64,000 bases of DNA from CAIWHR01 sp963830485 (lineage in GTDB: Bacteria > Pseudomonadota > Gammaproteobacteria > Burkholderiales > Casimicrobiaceae): NCBI GenBank assembly GCA_963830485.1, contig CAWHNE010000010.1, positions 1 to 64,000 of the forward strand, in the 5' to 3' direction. A program made the position numbers and the translations under genes. Numbering within the stretch: position 1 is the stretch's first letter; each line of letters opens with the position of its first letter. Below the pieces are notes generated by a model, which saw only the letters and a program-made list of their open reading frames with translations, was not told the origin of the DNA and did not search any database. Shown here one piece after another: positions 54,331 to 63,096 of the stretch.

Positions 54331-55269
54331 TTATACGCGGGCGGAGACGCCCGGCCTGAAGGCGGGCGGCGCCGGAAGCATCGAGACGGGCGGCAGCCGC
54401 GCAGGATTCCACGCGGCCAGCGCGGCGCGCCAAAATTCGTGGACCGTTGCGGGTGCGGCCGAGCCGGCGGGCAACGCCTGGTCGAGAAATCGCCACGCAG
54501 CGACCAGTGCGGGCAGTGGCGCATCGGGCACCGGCGCGGCGAGTGTCTGCTTCGAGAGCTTGAGTCCCGCCGCGTCGATCGCGATCGGCACGTGCAGATA
54601 CGATGGCGTCGGGAAGCCGAGGTGCCGCTGCAACAAGATCTGGCGCGCCGTAGACGCGATCAGGTCGGAGCCGCGGACGACGTCCGTGATGCGCTGGTCG
54701 GCATCGTCGACGACGACGGCGAGCTGATAGGCGAAGAGCCCGTCGGCGCGTCTCACCACGAAGTCACCGACCTCGCGCGCGAGGTCCTGCGTTTGCGGTC
54801 CCTGCAGGCGGTCGCGCCAGTCGATGCGCGCGTTGCCGACGCGAAAGCGCCACGCTCGCGCCTTGCAATGCGCGCGGTCGGGCGGAATGCCGTCGCGGCA
54901 CGTGCCGGGATATACGCGCTCGCCACCGGCGCCGACCGGCGCGTTCGCGAGATCCCGCCGCGCGCACGCGCATTCGTAGACGTCGCCCTGCTCACGCAGC
55001 CGGTCGAGCGCGGCGTCGTAGACGGCCCGGCGCCCCGATTGCCGGACGACGGGTTCGTCCCATTCGAAGCCGTAGCGCTCGAGCGCCGACAGGATCGCGC
55101 GTTCCGCGCCGGGGCGCGCTCGAGGGCTGTCGACATCCTCGATGCGGACGAGCCACGCGCCGCCCGCGGCGCGCGCGTCGCAATAGCTCGCGACAGCCGC
55201 GATCAGCGAGCCGAAATGCAGCGGTCCGGTCGGGGAGGGCGCGAAACGGCCGCGCCGCGGGGCGCTCAC
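54331..55269 (-). CDS. gluQ: Glutamyl-Q tRNA(Asp) synthetase
   Basis: This is an intact 312-residue class I synthetase fragment that attaches glutamate to the queuosine of tRNA(Asp). It has the HIGH-type region FAPSPTGPLHFGSLIAAVAS, zinc-binding cysteines around YECACARRDL and YPGTCRDG, and the KMSKS-like GLKLSKQTLA. The anticodon-binding domain of GluRS is absent, as expected. The start is GTG 55269. Its substrate nucleoside is made by a pathway including QueG, also encoded here (37775-38871). Confidence 0.95.
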   Translation of the reverse strand: MSAPRRGRFAPSPTGPLHFGSLIAAVASYCDARAAGGAWLVRIEDVDSPRARPGAERAILSALERYGFEWDEPVVRQSGRRAVYDAALDRLREQGDVYECACARRDLANAPVGAGGERVYPGTCRDGIPPDRAHCKARAWRFRVGNARIDWRDRLQGPQTQDLAREVGDFVVRRADGLFAYQLAVVVDDADQRITDVVRGSDLIASTARQILLQRHLGFPTPSYLHVPIAIDAAGLKLSKQTLAAPVPDAPLPALVAAWRFLDQALPAGSAAPATVHEFWRAALAAWNPARLPPVSMLPAPPAFRPGVSARV

Positions 55270-55276
55270 CGCGCGC

Positions 55277-55936
55277 TCACTGCGCGCCGGTGAACGATAC
55301 CGCGATGCTCTGTCGCGAAGGAGACGGCGCGTACTGCCAGTAGCGGTTCACGGTTGCCATCACGGCCGTCGGGTATTCGGGCCGACCAAGGCTGCCGTTG
55401 TAGCGGCCGAGCGCCCGATAGACGTCGCCACCTTCGATGTCCAGGTAGTGGCGCAGGATCACGCAGCCGTAGCGCAGGTTCGTGCGCAAATGGAACAGGT
55501 TGTTGTTGTCACCGCCGCCGATGAGCCCGGCCCAGAACGGCATCACCTGCATATAGCCGCGCGCGCCGGCGGTGGAGATCGCGTACTTGCGGAACGCGCT
55601 CTCGTACTGGATCACGCCGAGCACGAGCTGCGGATCGAGCCCGGCCCGCATGGCCTCGTAGTGAACGGTGGCGAGGAATTCTTCACGCGTGCGGCCGTCG
55701 GTCACCTTCACCGCAAGTCGACGCGACATTTCGTCCATCCAGGGACGGATGTCTGCGCGGTAGCCGTAGTCGGCCGGCACCGGCCGGTCGGAGATCGCCG
55801 CCGACAGCACGGTGACGACGGAGGGCGCGAGCCGCTCCTCGATCTGCGCACCGGCGTCGGCGGGGAGCGGCAATAGGGCGAGCGCCGCCGCACCGGCGGT
55901 GCCGGCGAACCGTCGCCAAGTGCCGAAAAACGTCAT
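55277..55936 (-). CDS. Lytic transglycosylase (SLT domain)
   Basis: This is an intact 219-residue periplasmic murein-cleaving enzyme. ATG 55936 opens a signal peptide (RFAGTAGAAALALLPLPADA). The catalytic Glu lies in GLDPQLVLGVIQYESAFRKY, with AISTAGARGYMQVMPFWAGL and YLDIEGGDVYRALGRYNGSL as the other SLT motifs. The start overlaps the proS stop (ATGA), so it is translationally coupled; the proS then lytic transglycosylase order is common in betaproteobacteria. Confidence 0.94.
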   Translation of the reverse strand: MTFFGTWRRFAGTAGAAALALLPLPADAGAQIEERLAPSVVTVLSAAISDRPVPADYGYRADIRPWMDEMSRRLAVKVTDGRTREEFLATVHYEAMRAGLDPQLVLGVIQYESAFRKYAISTAGARGYMQVMPFWAGLIGGGDNNNLFHLRTNLRYGCVILRHYLDIEGGDVYRALGRYNGSLGRPEYPTAVMATVNRYWQYAPSPSRQSIAVSFTGAQ

Positions 55937-57672
55937 GCCGAAACCGTCCCCTCGATGAAGGCGCGTATCTTCGCGACCGGCACGGCGACGGGCCCTGTGC
56001 CCTCTGCCGCCCCTCTGCGCGCCTGGTATTCGACGTTGCCGTCCTTGAGACCGCGCTCGCCGATCGTAATGCGGTGCGGGACGCCGATCAACTCCAGGTC
56101 TGCAAACATCACGCCAGGACGCTCGCCCCGGTCGTCCAGCAGCACCTCGATCCCCGCCGATTCGAGCTCGTCGTGGAGCCTGTCGGCGAGCGTCCGGACC
56201 GCCTCGCTGCGGTCGTATCCGACCGGCGCGATCGCCACCATGAACGGCGCGAGCGGCAGCGGCCAGACGATGCCCTTCGCGTCGTGGTTCTGCTCGATCG
56301 CGGCGGCGACCACCCGCGTGATCCCGATGCCGTAACAGCCCATCTCGATCAGCCGGCTCTGACCTTGCGCGTCGAGATAAGTTGCGCCCATGTCCTGAGA
56401 GTAACGGGTGCCGAGCGCGAACACGTGGCCGACCTCGATGCCGCGGAGGATCTCGAGCGTCCCCTTGCCGTCGGGCGAGGGGTCGCCTGCGACGACGTTG
56501 CGCACGTCGGCGACGGCGTCGGGCTCGCGGCAGTCGCGGCCGAGGTTGACGCCGCGAAGGTGGAAGCCCGCCTCGTTCGCGCCGCAGACGAAATCTGCCA
56601 TCGCAGCGACCGTGCGATCGACGATGAGCGAGAGCTCCTTCGGGATGCCGACCGGCCCCAGGTACCCGGGCTTGCACCCGGTCGCCGCGACGATCTCGGC
56701 CTCGCTCGCCCAGCGGAACTTCTCGAGCCCCGCGACCTTGCCGACCTTGATCTCATTCAACGTGTGGTCGCCGCGGATCAGCAGCATCCAGATGCGCGGC
56801 GGCTGAGCCTCCGTGTCGGTCGCGAGCATGATGCACTTGACGGTGCGCGCGAGCGGGAGCCCGAGCAGCTCGGCCACATCCTCGCAGGTCTCGCGGCCCG
56901 GTGTTGGCACCTTCTGCATCGGTTCCGCCGGCGCGGGGCGCGGCGTCGCGGGCGCGATCGCCTCGGCGAGCTCGACGTTCGCCGCGTAATCGGACGCGCG
57001 GCACCACGCGATCGCGTCCTCGCCGGAGTCGGCAAGTACCTGGAACTCGTGCGAAGCGCTGCCGCCGATCTGGCCCGTGTCGGCCGCGACCACGCGGAAC
57101 GTGAGCCCCATCCGCGCGAAGATCCGCCCGTAGGCGTCGTACATCGCCTGGTAGGAGCGCAGCATCGCGTCGCGGTCGACGTCGAACGAGTAAGCGTCCT
57201 TCATCACGAACTCGCGCGAGCGCATGACGCCGAAGCGCGGCCGCACTTCGTCGCGGAACTTGGTCTGGATGTGATAGAAGTTGATCGGCAGCTGCTTGTA
57301 GCTCCGCAGGTCCTTGCGCGCGATGTCGGTGATGACCTCCTCGGAGGTGGGCTGCACGATGAAGTCGCGCTCGTGGCGGTCCTTGAGGCGGAGCAGCTCC
57401 GGTCCGTATTTGCCCCAGCGACCCGTCTCCTGCCACAGCTCCGCCGGCTGCACGACCGGCATCAGCAATTCGATCGCGCCGGCGCGATTCATCTCCTCGC
57501 GCACGATCGCCTCGACCTTGCGCATCACGCGCAGGCCGAGCGGCAGCCACGTGTAGATGCCCGCGGCGAGCCGCTTGATCATGCCGGCGCGCAGCATCAG
57601 CCGGTGGCTCGCAAGCTCGGCCTCGGCCGGCGCTTCCTTGAGCGTGGAAATGAAATAGCGGGAGATGCGCAT
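55933..57672 (-). CDS. proS: Prolyl-tRNA synthetase, bacterial type with editing insertion
   Basis: This is an intact 579-residue class II synthetase. Motif 1 region: GIYTWLPLGLRVMRKVEAIV. Motif 2: FRDEVRPRFGVMRSREFVMK. The INS editing domain spans ~residues 225-405 (AELLGLPLARTVKCIMLATD, GVNLGRDCREPDAVADVRNV). Motif 3: EMGCYGIGITRVVAAAIEQN. The anticodon-binding domain closes the protein (DRGERPGVMFADLELIGVPH). It charges tRNA(Pro) in the cytoplasm. Confidence 0.97.
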   Translation of the reverse strand: MRISRYFISTLKEAPAEAELASHRLMLRAGMIKRLAAGIYTWLPLGLRVMRKVEAIVREEMNRAGAIELLMPVVQPAELWQETGRWGKYGPELLRLKDRHERDFIVQPTSEEVITDIARKDLRSYKQLPINFYHIQTKFRDEVRPRFGVMRSREFVMKDAYSFDVDRDAMLRSYQAMYDAYGRIFARMGLTFRVVAADTGQIGGSASHEFQVLADSGEDAIAWCRASDYAANVELAEAIAPATPRPAPAEPMQKVPTPGRETCEDVAELLGLPLARTVKCIMLATDTEAQPPRIWMLLIRGDHTLNEIKVGKVAGLEKFRWASEAEIVAATGCKPGYLGPVGIPKELSLIVDRTVAAMADFVCGANEAGFHLRGVNLGRDCREPDAVADVRNVVAGDPSPDGKGTLEILRGIEVGHVFALGTRYSQDMGATYLDAQGQSRLIEMGCYGIGITRVVAAAIEQNHDAKGIVWPLPLAPFMVAIAPVGYDRSEAVRTLADRLHDELESAGIEVLLDDRGERPGVMFADLELIGVPHRITIGERGLKDGNVEYQARRGAAEGTGPVAVPVAKIRAFIEGTVSA

Positions 57673-57765
57673 GGCGCTGTTTTTGTTGGAAAAACTGGAA
57701 TTGTACCGGAACAGGGCCCGCGCAGGCTTCCGTTGCAGGCGCGGCGCTGCGACGCGGTCTCGGCG

Positions 57766-59409
57766 CTACAGGACGAGACCCTGCTTGGCGGCGAGCCGAT
57801 GCGCCTTGGCGACCATCGCCTCGCCCTCGGTCGCGCGCCCCGCGTGCTGCAGCGTTTCGCCCCAGTGGAGGCAATTGCGCGCGTTGCTCGGATCGATCCT
57901 GTCGGCTTCGGCGAACTTCGCGAGCGCCTCGTCGGTGCGGCCGAGCGCGGCCAGCGCGCGTGCCCATCCGCTCACGCAATCCGCCGTCGGCATGTCCTGC
58001 GCATGCAGTCGCCGGAATTTCGTCATTGCGGCCTCGGGATCGCCCAGCGCGAGCAGCGCCTCTCCCCACCACTGCCAGTTGAGCGAGCGCAGCGACCAGC
58101 GCTTCGTGCCGGCCTCCGCAAGCGCGGCCGCTTCGGCGTAGCGATGCTGCTTCAGGCGCACGGCGGCCAGTGCCGCCATCGCCGCCGACTCGAGCGGGTA
58201 CCGCGCGTAGAGCTCGTCGGCGAAGCGCGCGGCATCGTCGAGACGGCCGGCGTCGATGAGCGCGCAGACGTAGATGTGCGCTCCGGTCCAGCCCGGTCCC
58301 CGCGCGCGGAAGAAATCCTCGAACGTCGCCACCGCCTCGCGCGGGCGATGCAGGCGCCATTGGGCGAACGCGAGCCCGTACGTCGCGTAGGCATGCCGCC
58401 GATGCAGCGCAAGCACGCGCCGGAACTGGCGGAGCGCGATCCGATAGCGGCCGAGCATCACGTTGCACCAGCCGATGCGGGTTCGCTGCGCGGCGGAGAG
58501 CGGCCGCGAGCTCGCGGCGTCGACAATGCGGATGGCCTCGTCGGTGCGGCCGGTGCGGACGAGCGCCGTCATGAACTCTTCCGTCACCGGACTCTGCAAC
58601 CCTGGATCGGCCTCGAAGCCGCGGCGCAGCACCACGAGCGCGGCCTCGTCCTCGCCGCGGGCGAGGAGCAGCAGGCCCTGCAGGTTGCAGGCCCACGGTG
58701 CCTCGTCGGGGCGGGCCTCCATCACGTGCCGCAACGCTTCCTCGGTGCGCGGAAACGGCCCGGGCAGCTCCTGCTCGATGTAATACGACGCGAGGACATA
58801 TGGATCGGTGAGCCGCACCGCCTCCTCGGCGCCCGCGGTGACGAGCGGCGCGACGTCCGCCGCGCTGCGCGGACGCCCCTGCGTGATGCGCGCGCCGTCG
58901 CGGCGCCGGAGCTGCAGCGTGAATGCGTCGCCGTCGCGTGTGATCTCGCCGGCGAGGCGCTGGTCCGGCCGGTCGAACAGCTGACGGAAGTATCGGGCGA
59001 ACGACTTGATCGACAGCTGGCCTACCGGAATCTGGATGTCGGCCTGCAGTGCCGACGCAACGTGCCCGCGGCGCGGCTTCTGCGTGCTGGCGACGCTCTG
59101 GATCGTGTGGATTGCATCGAGCAGCCGCTCGGTCACGACCGCCGCCGTGTATCCGCGCTCGGCGAGGTCGCGCGGAACTTCCAGCGGATCGAGCACGATC
59201 GTATTGCGCCGGAGCTCGCGCCAGAGCGCGTACACGAGCGCTCCGAGCAGCGCGATCAGCGCGAGCGACAGGAGGATCGTGAAGATCGCCGCGACGTTCT
59301 GCGCGAGCCACGGCAGGACCTCCCGCTCGGCACCCTCGGTGCCGAAGCCGAACAGAAGCGGGAGGCTCGCGCCACCGGCGTTGGATGCGCGCAGCGTCGT
59401 GCGGGTCAC
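57766..59409 (-). CDS. Membrane-anchored TPR protein
   Basis: This is an intact 547-residue protein with one helix at residues ~38-62 (VAAIFTILLSLALIALLGAL), then a soluble domain (AERGYTAAVVTERLLDAIHT, LSIKSFARYFRQLFDRPDQR) and about nine TPR-like units from residue ~210 (APWACNLQGLLLLARGEDEA, LKQHRYAEAAALAEAGTKRW, GWARALAALGRTDEALAKFA). No catalytic domain. It is co-oriented with proS, 93 bases upstream of it. Probably a scaffold; function unknown. Confidence 0.82.
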   Translation of the reverse strand: MTRTTLRASNAGGASLPLLFGFGTEGAEREVLPWLAQNVAAIFTILLSLALIALLGALVYALWRELRRNTIVLDPLEVPRDLAERGYTAAVVTERLLDAIHTIQSVASTQKPRRGHVASALQADIQIPVGQLSIKSFARYFRQLFDRPDQRLAGEITRDGDAFTLQLRRRDGARITQGRPRSAADVAPLVTAGAEEAVRLTDPYVLASYYIEQELPGPFPRTEEALRHVMEARPDEAPWACNLQGLLLLARGEDEAALVVLRRGFEADPGLQSPVTEEFMTALVRTGRTDEAIRIVDAASSRPLSAAQRTRIGWCNVMLGRYRIALRQFRRVLALHRRHAYATYGLAFAQWRLHRPREAVATFEDFFRARGPGWTGAHIYVCALIDAGRLDDAARFADELYARYPLESAAMAALAAVRLKQHRYAEAAALAEAGTKRWSLRSLNWQWWGEALLALGDPEAAMTKFRRLHAQDMPTADCVSGWARALAALGRTDEALAKFAEADRIDPSNARNCLHWGETLQHAGRATEGEAMVAKAHRLAAKQGLVL

Positions 59410-59583
59410 GCGTTTCCCCGGCGCGGCCCAGAGGCGAGCCGCAGGCGGGGAAGGATAGCAAACACCGGAAAGGCCGGGGGCGCCGAACGCGGCGCACCCG
59501 GGGAGGTGGGGCGAGAAGGCCCCCCGACCGGCCGTCCGCGGTCAGCGTCGCCGTGGCGGCGTGGCCGGAAGTCTCTGCCTCGG

Positions 59584-60027
59584 CTAACGCACGACGATCA
59601 CCGGCAGCTTCGAGTGCGTCAGCACCTTCTGCGTCTCGCTGCCGAGCAGCACGGCCGAGATGCCGCGCCGGCCGTGCGAGGCCATCACGATCGCGTCGCA
59701 CTTGTGCTTCTTCGCCGCGGCGAGGATCGCCTCCCACGGTGCGGGCGCGATCGAATATGCGGTCTTGCAGTCCACCCCGGCGGCGGTTGCCTTGTTTGCC
59801 GCCGCGTCGAGGATCTTCTGCGCGTCCTCGGCGGCGAGCTTCGCGTATTCCCTGCGGGTCACTGGCTCGTAGACGACGCCGTCCGCGTACGCCGGCATCG
59901 GGTAGTCCGGCGCCGCATAGAACGCCGTGAGCTTCGCGCCGACCACCTGCGCGAGCGCGATCGCGTGCGCGAGCGCCTTGTCAGAGAGCTTGGATCCGTC
60001 GGTCGCAATGAGCAGGTTCTTGTACAT
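59584..60027 (-). CDS. Universal stress protein UspA family
   Basis: This is an intact 147-residue protein. ATG 60027 gives MYKNLLIATDGSKLSDKALA. The nucleotide-binding pattern of ATP-binding Usp proteins is present: IVMASHGRRGISAVLLGSET (G2xG9G(S/T) type). It is divergent from ccoI, with FNR/Anr-like sites between. Usp genes are frequent targets of FNR-type regulators, so induction at low oxygen is likely. Confidence 0.93.
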   Translation of the reverse strand: MYKNLLIATDGSKLSDKALAHAIALAQVVGAKLTAFYAAPDYPMPAYADGVVYEPVTRREYAKLAAEDAQKILDAAANKATAAGVDCKTAYSIAPAPWEAILAAAKKHKCDAIVMASHGRRGISAVLLGSETQKVLTHSKLPVIVVR

Positions 60028-60085
60028 GGCCAATCCCGGGAAGTCCGTCGTGGATTCATTGTCCGCCGGCATCATCGCCCGCGCG

Positions 60086-60120
60086 TTGACTGAAATCAAT
60101 GGGGCCTTGCCCGCGATCAA
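60086..60120. promoter_or_regulatory. Two FNR/Anr-type sites between uspA and ccoI
   Basis: Site 1 TTGACTGAAATCAA (60086-60099) matches the FNR consensus TTGAT-N4-ATCAA at 9 of 10 positions. Site 2 TTGCCCGCGATCAA (60107-60120) matches at 8 of 10. Site 2 is centred ~61 bases before the predicted ccoI transcript start, a usual FNR class I position; site 1 is 65 bases from the uspA start codon and suits a class II site for uspA. Confidence 0.72.
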
Positions 60121-60138
60121 TGTCCGGCCGCGGATCGA

Positions 60139-60167
60139 TTGACCGGCCCCCTTGCGTTCCGTAGATT
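60139..60167 (+). promoter_or_regulatory. Predicted promoter of ccoI, probably giving a leaderless transcript
   Basis: A -35 TTGACC (60139-60144) and a -10 TAGATT (60162-60167) are separated by 17 bases. The ccoI ATG at 60175 is only 7 bases past the -10 box, so transcription should start at or within a base or two of the start codon; no ribosome-binding site is present. Confidence 0.6.
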
Positions 60168-60174
60168 CGGCCCG

Positions 60175-62707
60175 ATGCCGGATGCGCCCACGCTCGCTTC
60201 GCTCCGTCCCGCGCCTGCCGCCTCGGTACCGGCGGGCATGCCGGCACCGGCGCTGTGCTTCCACTGCGGCAAACCCAACTTGGAGCCCGCGCGCTGGCGG
60301 GCCGTGCTCAATGGCGCGGCACGCGATTTCTGCTGCGCCGGTTGTCTCGGCATCGCCCAGACGATTCACGTGGCGGGGCTCGACGCGTTCTACGACCGTC
60401 GCACCGAGCCGGCGGATCGACCCGTCGAGGACGAAGGCGCTGCCGACGTCTTCGCGCAGTGGGACGATCCCGCGACGCAGGCTGGCTTCGTGCGCACGCT
60501 GGCCGACGGCCGGCTCGAAGTGTCGTTGCTGCTCGAAGGCATCCACTGTGGCGCGTGCATCTGGCTGATCGAGCGGTGGCTCGCGCAACGTCCCGGCATC
60601 GCCGCCGCCGACGTGAACTTCGCGACGCGGCGCGCGCGCGTTGTATTCGACCCGTCAATGATGCGGCTCTCCGGCGTCCTGCGAGCGGTGGCCGCGGTCG
60701 GCTACCACGCGTACCCGTACGATCCGGCGCGGCGCGAGGCACTCGCGCGGCGCGAGTCCCGGACCCTCCTCCTGCGGACGGCGGTCGCGCTGCTCGCGAT
60801 GATGCAGGTGATGATGTTCGCGGTGCCGACGTACGTCACGGTCGACGGCGTCGAACCCGCTCACCGCCTGCTGCTCGAGTGGGCGAGTCTCACGCTGACG
60901 TTGCCCGCGCTCGTGTACTCGGCGGCGCCATTCTTCCGCGGCGCGTGGCGCGATCTCCGGGTACGGCGGCCGGGGATGGACGTCCCGGTCGCACTGGGTC
61001 TCGCGGCCGCGTTCGCCGCGAGCGCGTGGTCAACCCTCGCAGGCGAAGGTCCGGTCTACTACGATTCGGTGACGATGTTCATCGCGCTGCTCCTGGTCGC
61101 GCGGTACGTCGAGCTCGCCGCGCGTCGCCGTGCGGGTGACGCGGTCGAGGCGGTCGCGAAAGCCCGGCCCGCGACGGCCGAGCGGCTCGTCGCCTGGCCT
61201 GCGCGGCGTGACGTCGAGGCGGTGGCGGCGACGGCGCTTGCCGCCGGCGACTGCGTGCTGGTCCGCGCAGGCGCGACGGTCCCGGCCGATGGTCGGGTCG
61301 TCGAGGGCAGCGCGAACGTCGAGGAAGCGATCCTCACCGGCGAATCGCGGCCGTCGCGCCGCGGCTCCGGCGACGCTGTGCTCGCCGGAAGCGTCGTGCG
61401 CGACGATGCGCTCGTCGTGCGTGTCGATTCCGCGGGCGAAGCGACGCGCCTTGCGGCGATCGAGCGGCTCGTCACCCGCGCGGCGGGCGAGCGGCCGCGC
61501 GTCGCCCGCGTCGCCGATCGCGTCGCTGCCAGGTTCGTGACGGTGCTGCTTGCATTGGCGGCCGCCACCGCGGTCGTCTGGGCATTCCATGATGCGTCGC
61601 GGGCGTTCGCGGTGACGTTCGCGGTGCTCGTCGTGTCGTGCCCGTGCGCGCTGTCGCTCGCTACGCCCGCTGCACTCGCCGCGGCAGCGGGTGCGCTTGC
61701 GCGTCGACACGTGGTCGTCGCTCGCGCCGACGCATTGGAATCGCTTGCCCGGGTGACGCACGTCGTCTTCGACAAGACGGGCACGTTGACCTCGGGGCGA
61801 ATCGCGCTCGTCGGCGTGAAGGCGCAGCGCGACCTTCCACCCGGAGAAATCATCGCGCTGGCCGCCGCGCTCGAGGCGCAATCGGAGCATCCGCTCGCGG
61901 CGGCGTTTCGCGGGGCCGCGGCGGGACTCGCGCTGCCGCGCGTCGACGAGCTCCACGGCGTTCCCGGTCACGGCGTCGAAGGCGTCATCGCGGGGCGCGT
62001 CGTGCGCCTCGGGCGGCCGGACTTCGTCGTCGGCGCTCTCCGGCACGACGTCGCCGGCCGTCGTGGAACGGATCGATCCGGCGGCAACGGTGGTCGCGCT
62101 CGGCGACGGCCGCGGACCGATCGCGCGCTTCGTGCTGGCCGATGCGCTGCGGCCCGGCGCGGCCGAGCTGGTTGCCGAGCTCGCCTCGCTGCACATCGTC
62201 CCGACGATCCTGTCGGGCGACCGCGTCGAGACCGTCGCGGCGGTCGCGGCGCGCCTCGGCATCGCGGACGCGCGTGGTGATGCCCGGCCCGAAGACAAGC
62301 GCGCGGCGATCGCCGCGCTGCAGGCGACGGGAGCCGTCGTCGCGATGGTCGGCGACGGGATCAACGACGCCCCGTCGCTCGCGCAGGCGCAGGTGTCGGT
62401 GAGCCTCGGGAGCGCGACGCCGCTCGCGCAGTGGACGGCGGACGTCGTCGTGCTCTCCGACGACCTCCGGCTCGTCGCTGGCACGATCCGGCACGCGCGC
62501 CGGACGTTCCGGATCGTGCGCGAGAACCTGGGCTGGGCGTTCGCGTATAACGCGCTCGCGATCCCGGCAGCGGCGCTCGGCTACGTGACGCCGCTCGCGG
62601 CGGCCGTCGGAATGTCGCTCTCGTCGATCGTCGTCGTGGCAAACGCGCTGCGAGTGGCGCGCATGCGCGATTCCGGCGCGACGGCGGTTGCTGCCGGAGG
62701 AGCATGA
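60175..62707 (+). CDS. ccoI: cbb3 oxidase assembly copper P-type ATPase CcoI (FixI), one frame break
   Basis: This is a ~844-residue inner-membrane copper exporter that supplies copper for cbb3-type cytochrome oxidase. The N-terminal metal-binding region has CFHCGKPN and FCCAGC, then a heavy-metal-associated domain with GIHCGACIWLIE. P-type motifs: EEAILTGES, the CPC membrane motif VVSCPCALSLATP, the phosphorylation site VFDKTGTLTSG, and MVGDGINDAPSLAQA. The frame changes near 62050, between FVVGALRHD and ERIDPAATVVALGDG. ccoS follows 10 bases later. Confidence 0.95.
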
Positions 62708-62717
62708 GCCGATCCGC

Positions 62718-62921
62718 ATGGACATCCTGATCCTGCTCATTCCGCTGTCGGTCGTGCTCGTGCTCCTGATCGGTGCAGGCTTCTGGTGGTCGGTGAAGAG
62801 CGGCCAGTTCGACGATCTCGACGGCCCTGCGCATCGGATCCTCACCGACGACGATTCCGTCGGTGCGGAGCGCGACCCTGCGCAGGACCAGGTGCGGACG
62901 CACAGCGACAAGGCCCTTTGA
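62718..62921 (+). CDS. ccoS: cbb3-type cytochrome oxidase assembly protein CcoS
   Basis: This is an intact 67-residue membrane protein. ATG 62718 gives MDILILLIPLSVVLVLLIGA, one helix, then the family signature FWWSVKSGQFDDLDGPAHRI and a polar tail. CcoS is needed for insertion of cofactors into CcoN. Its stop TGA (62919-62921) lies inside the FNR/Anr site that controls ccoN. Confidence 0.95.
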   Translation: MDILILLIPLSVVLVLLIGAGFWWSVKSGQFDDLDGPAHRILTDDDSVGAERDPAQDQVRTHSDKAL

Positions 62922-62959
62922 CCGAAGTCAAACATGGCCCAGACGAGCATCCTTAAGAT
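62918..62959 (+). promoter_or_regulatory. FNR/Anr site and -10 box upstream of ccoN
   Basis: TTGACCGAAGTCAA (62918-62931) is a perfect dyad TTGAC-N4-GTCAA, close to the FNR consensus. A -10 box TAAGAT lies at 62954-62959, which puts the likely transcript start at ~62966, about 41 bases from the centre of the site. This is the classic class II arrangement for activation at low oxygen. Confidence 0.75.
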
Positions 62960-63096
62960 CGCGCGTTTGCGAGAAACTCTCGGCGTCGGCACCAAGCGCG
63001 AATCCCCTGCCAGGAAAGGGTCATGCGTCGAATGAAGGACGATTCGACGAGACCGGAGCAGGGGCGAGCAGGCCGCGTCGAAGATTCGGGGGAGCC

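Noticed and set aside
56074..60093. A 1339-codon plus-strand frame opposite proS, the TPR gene and uspA
   Set aside because: It is antisense to three intact, clearly recognised genes and lacks any domain or signal sequence.
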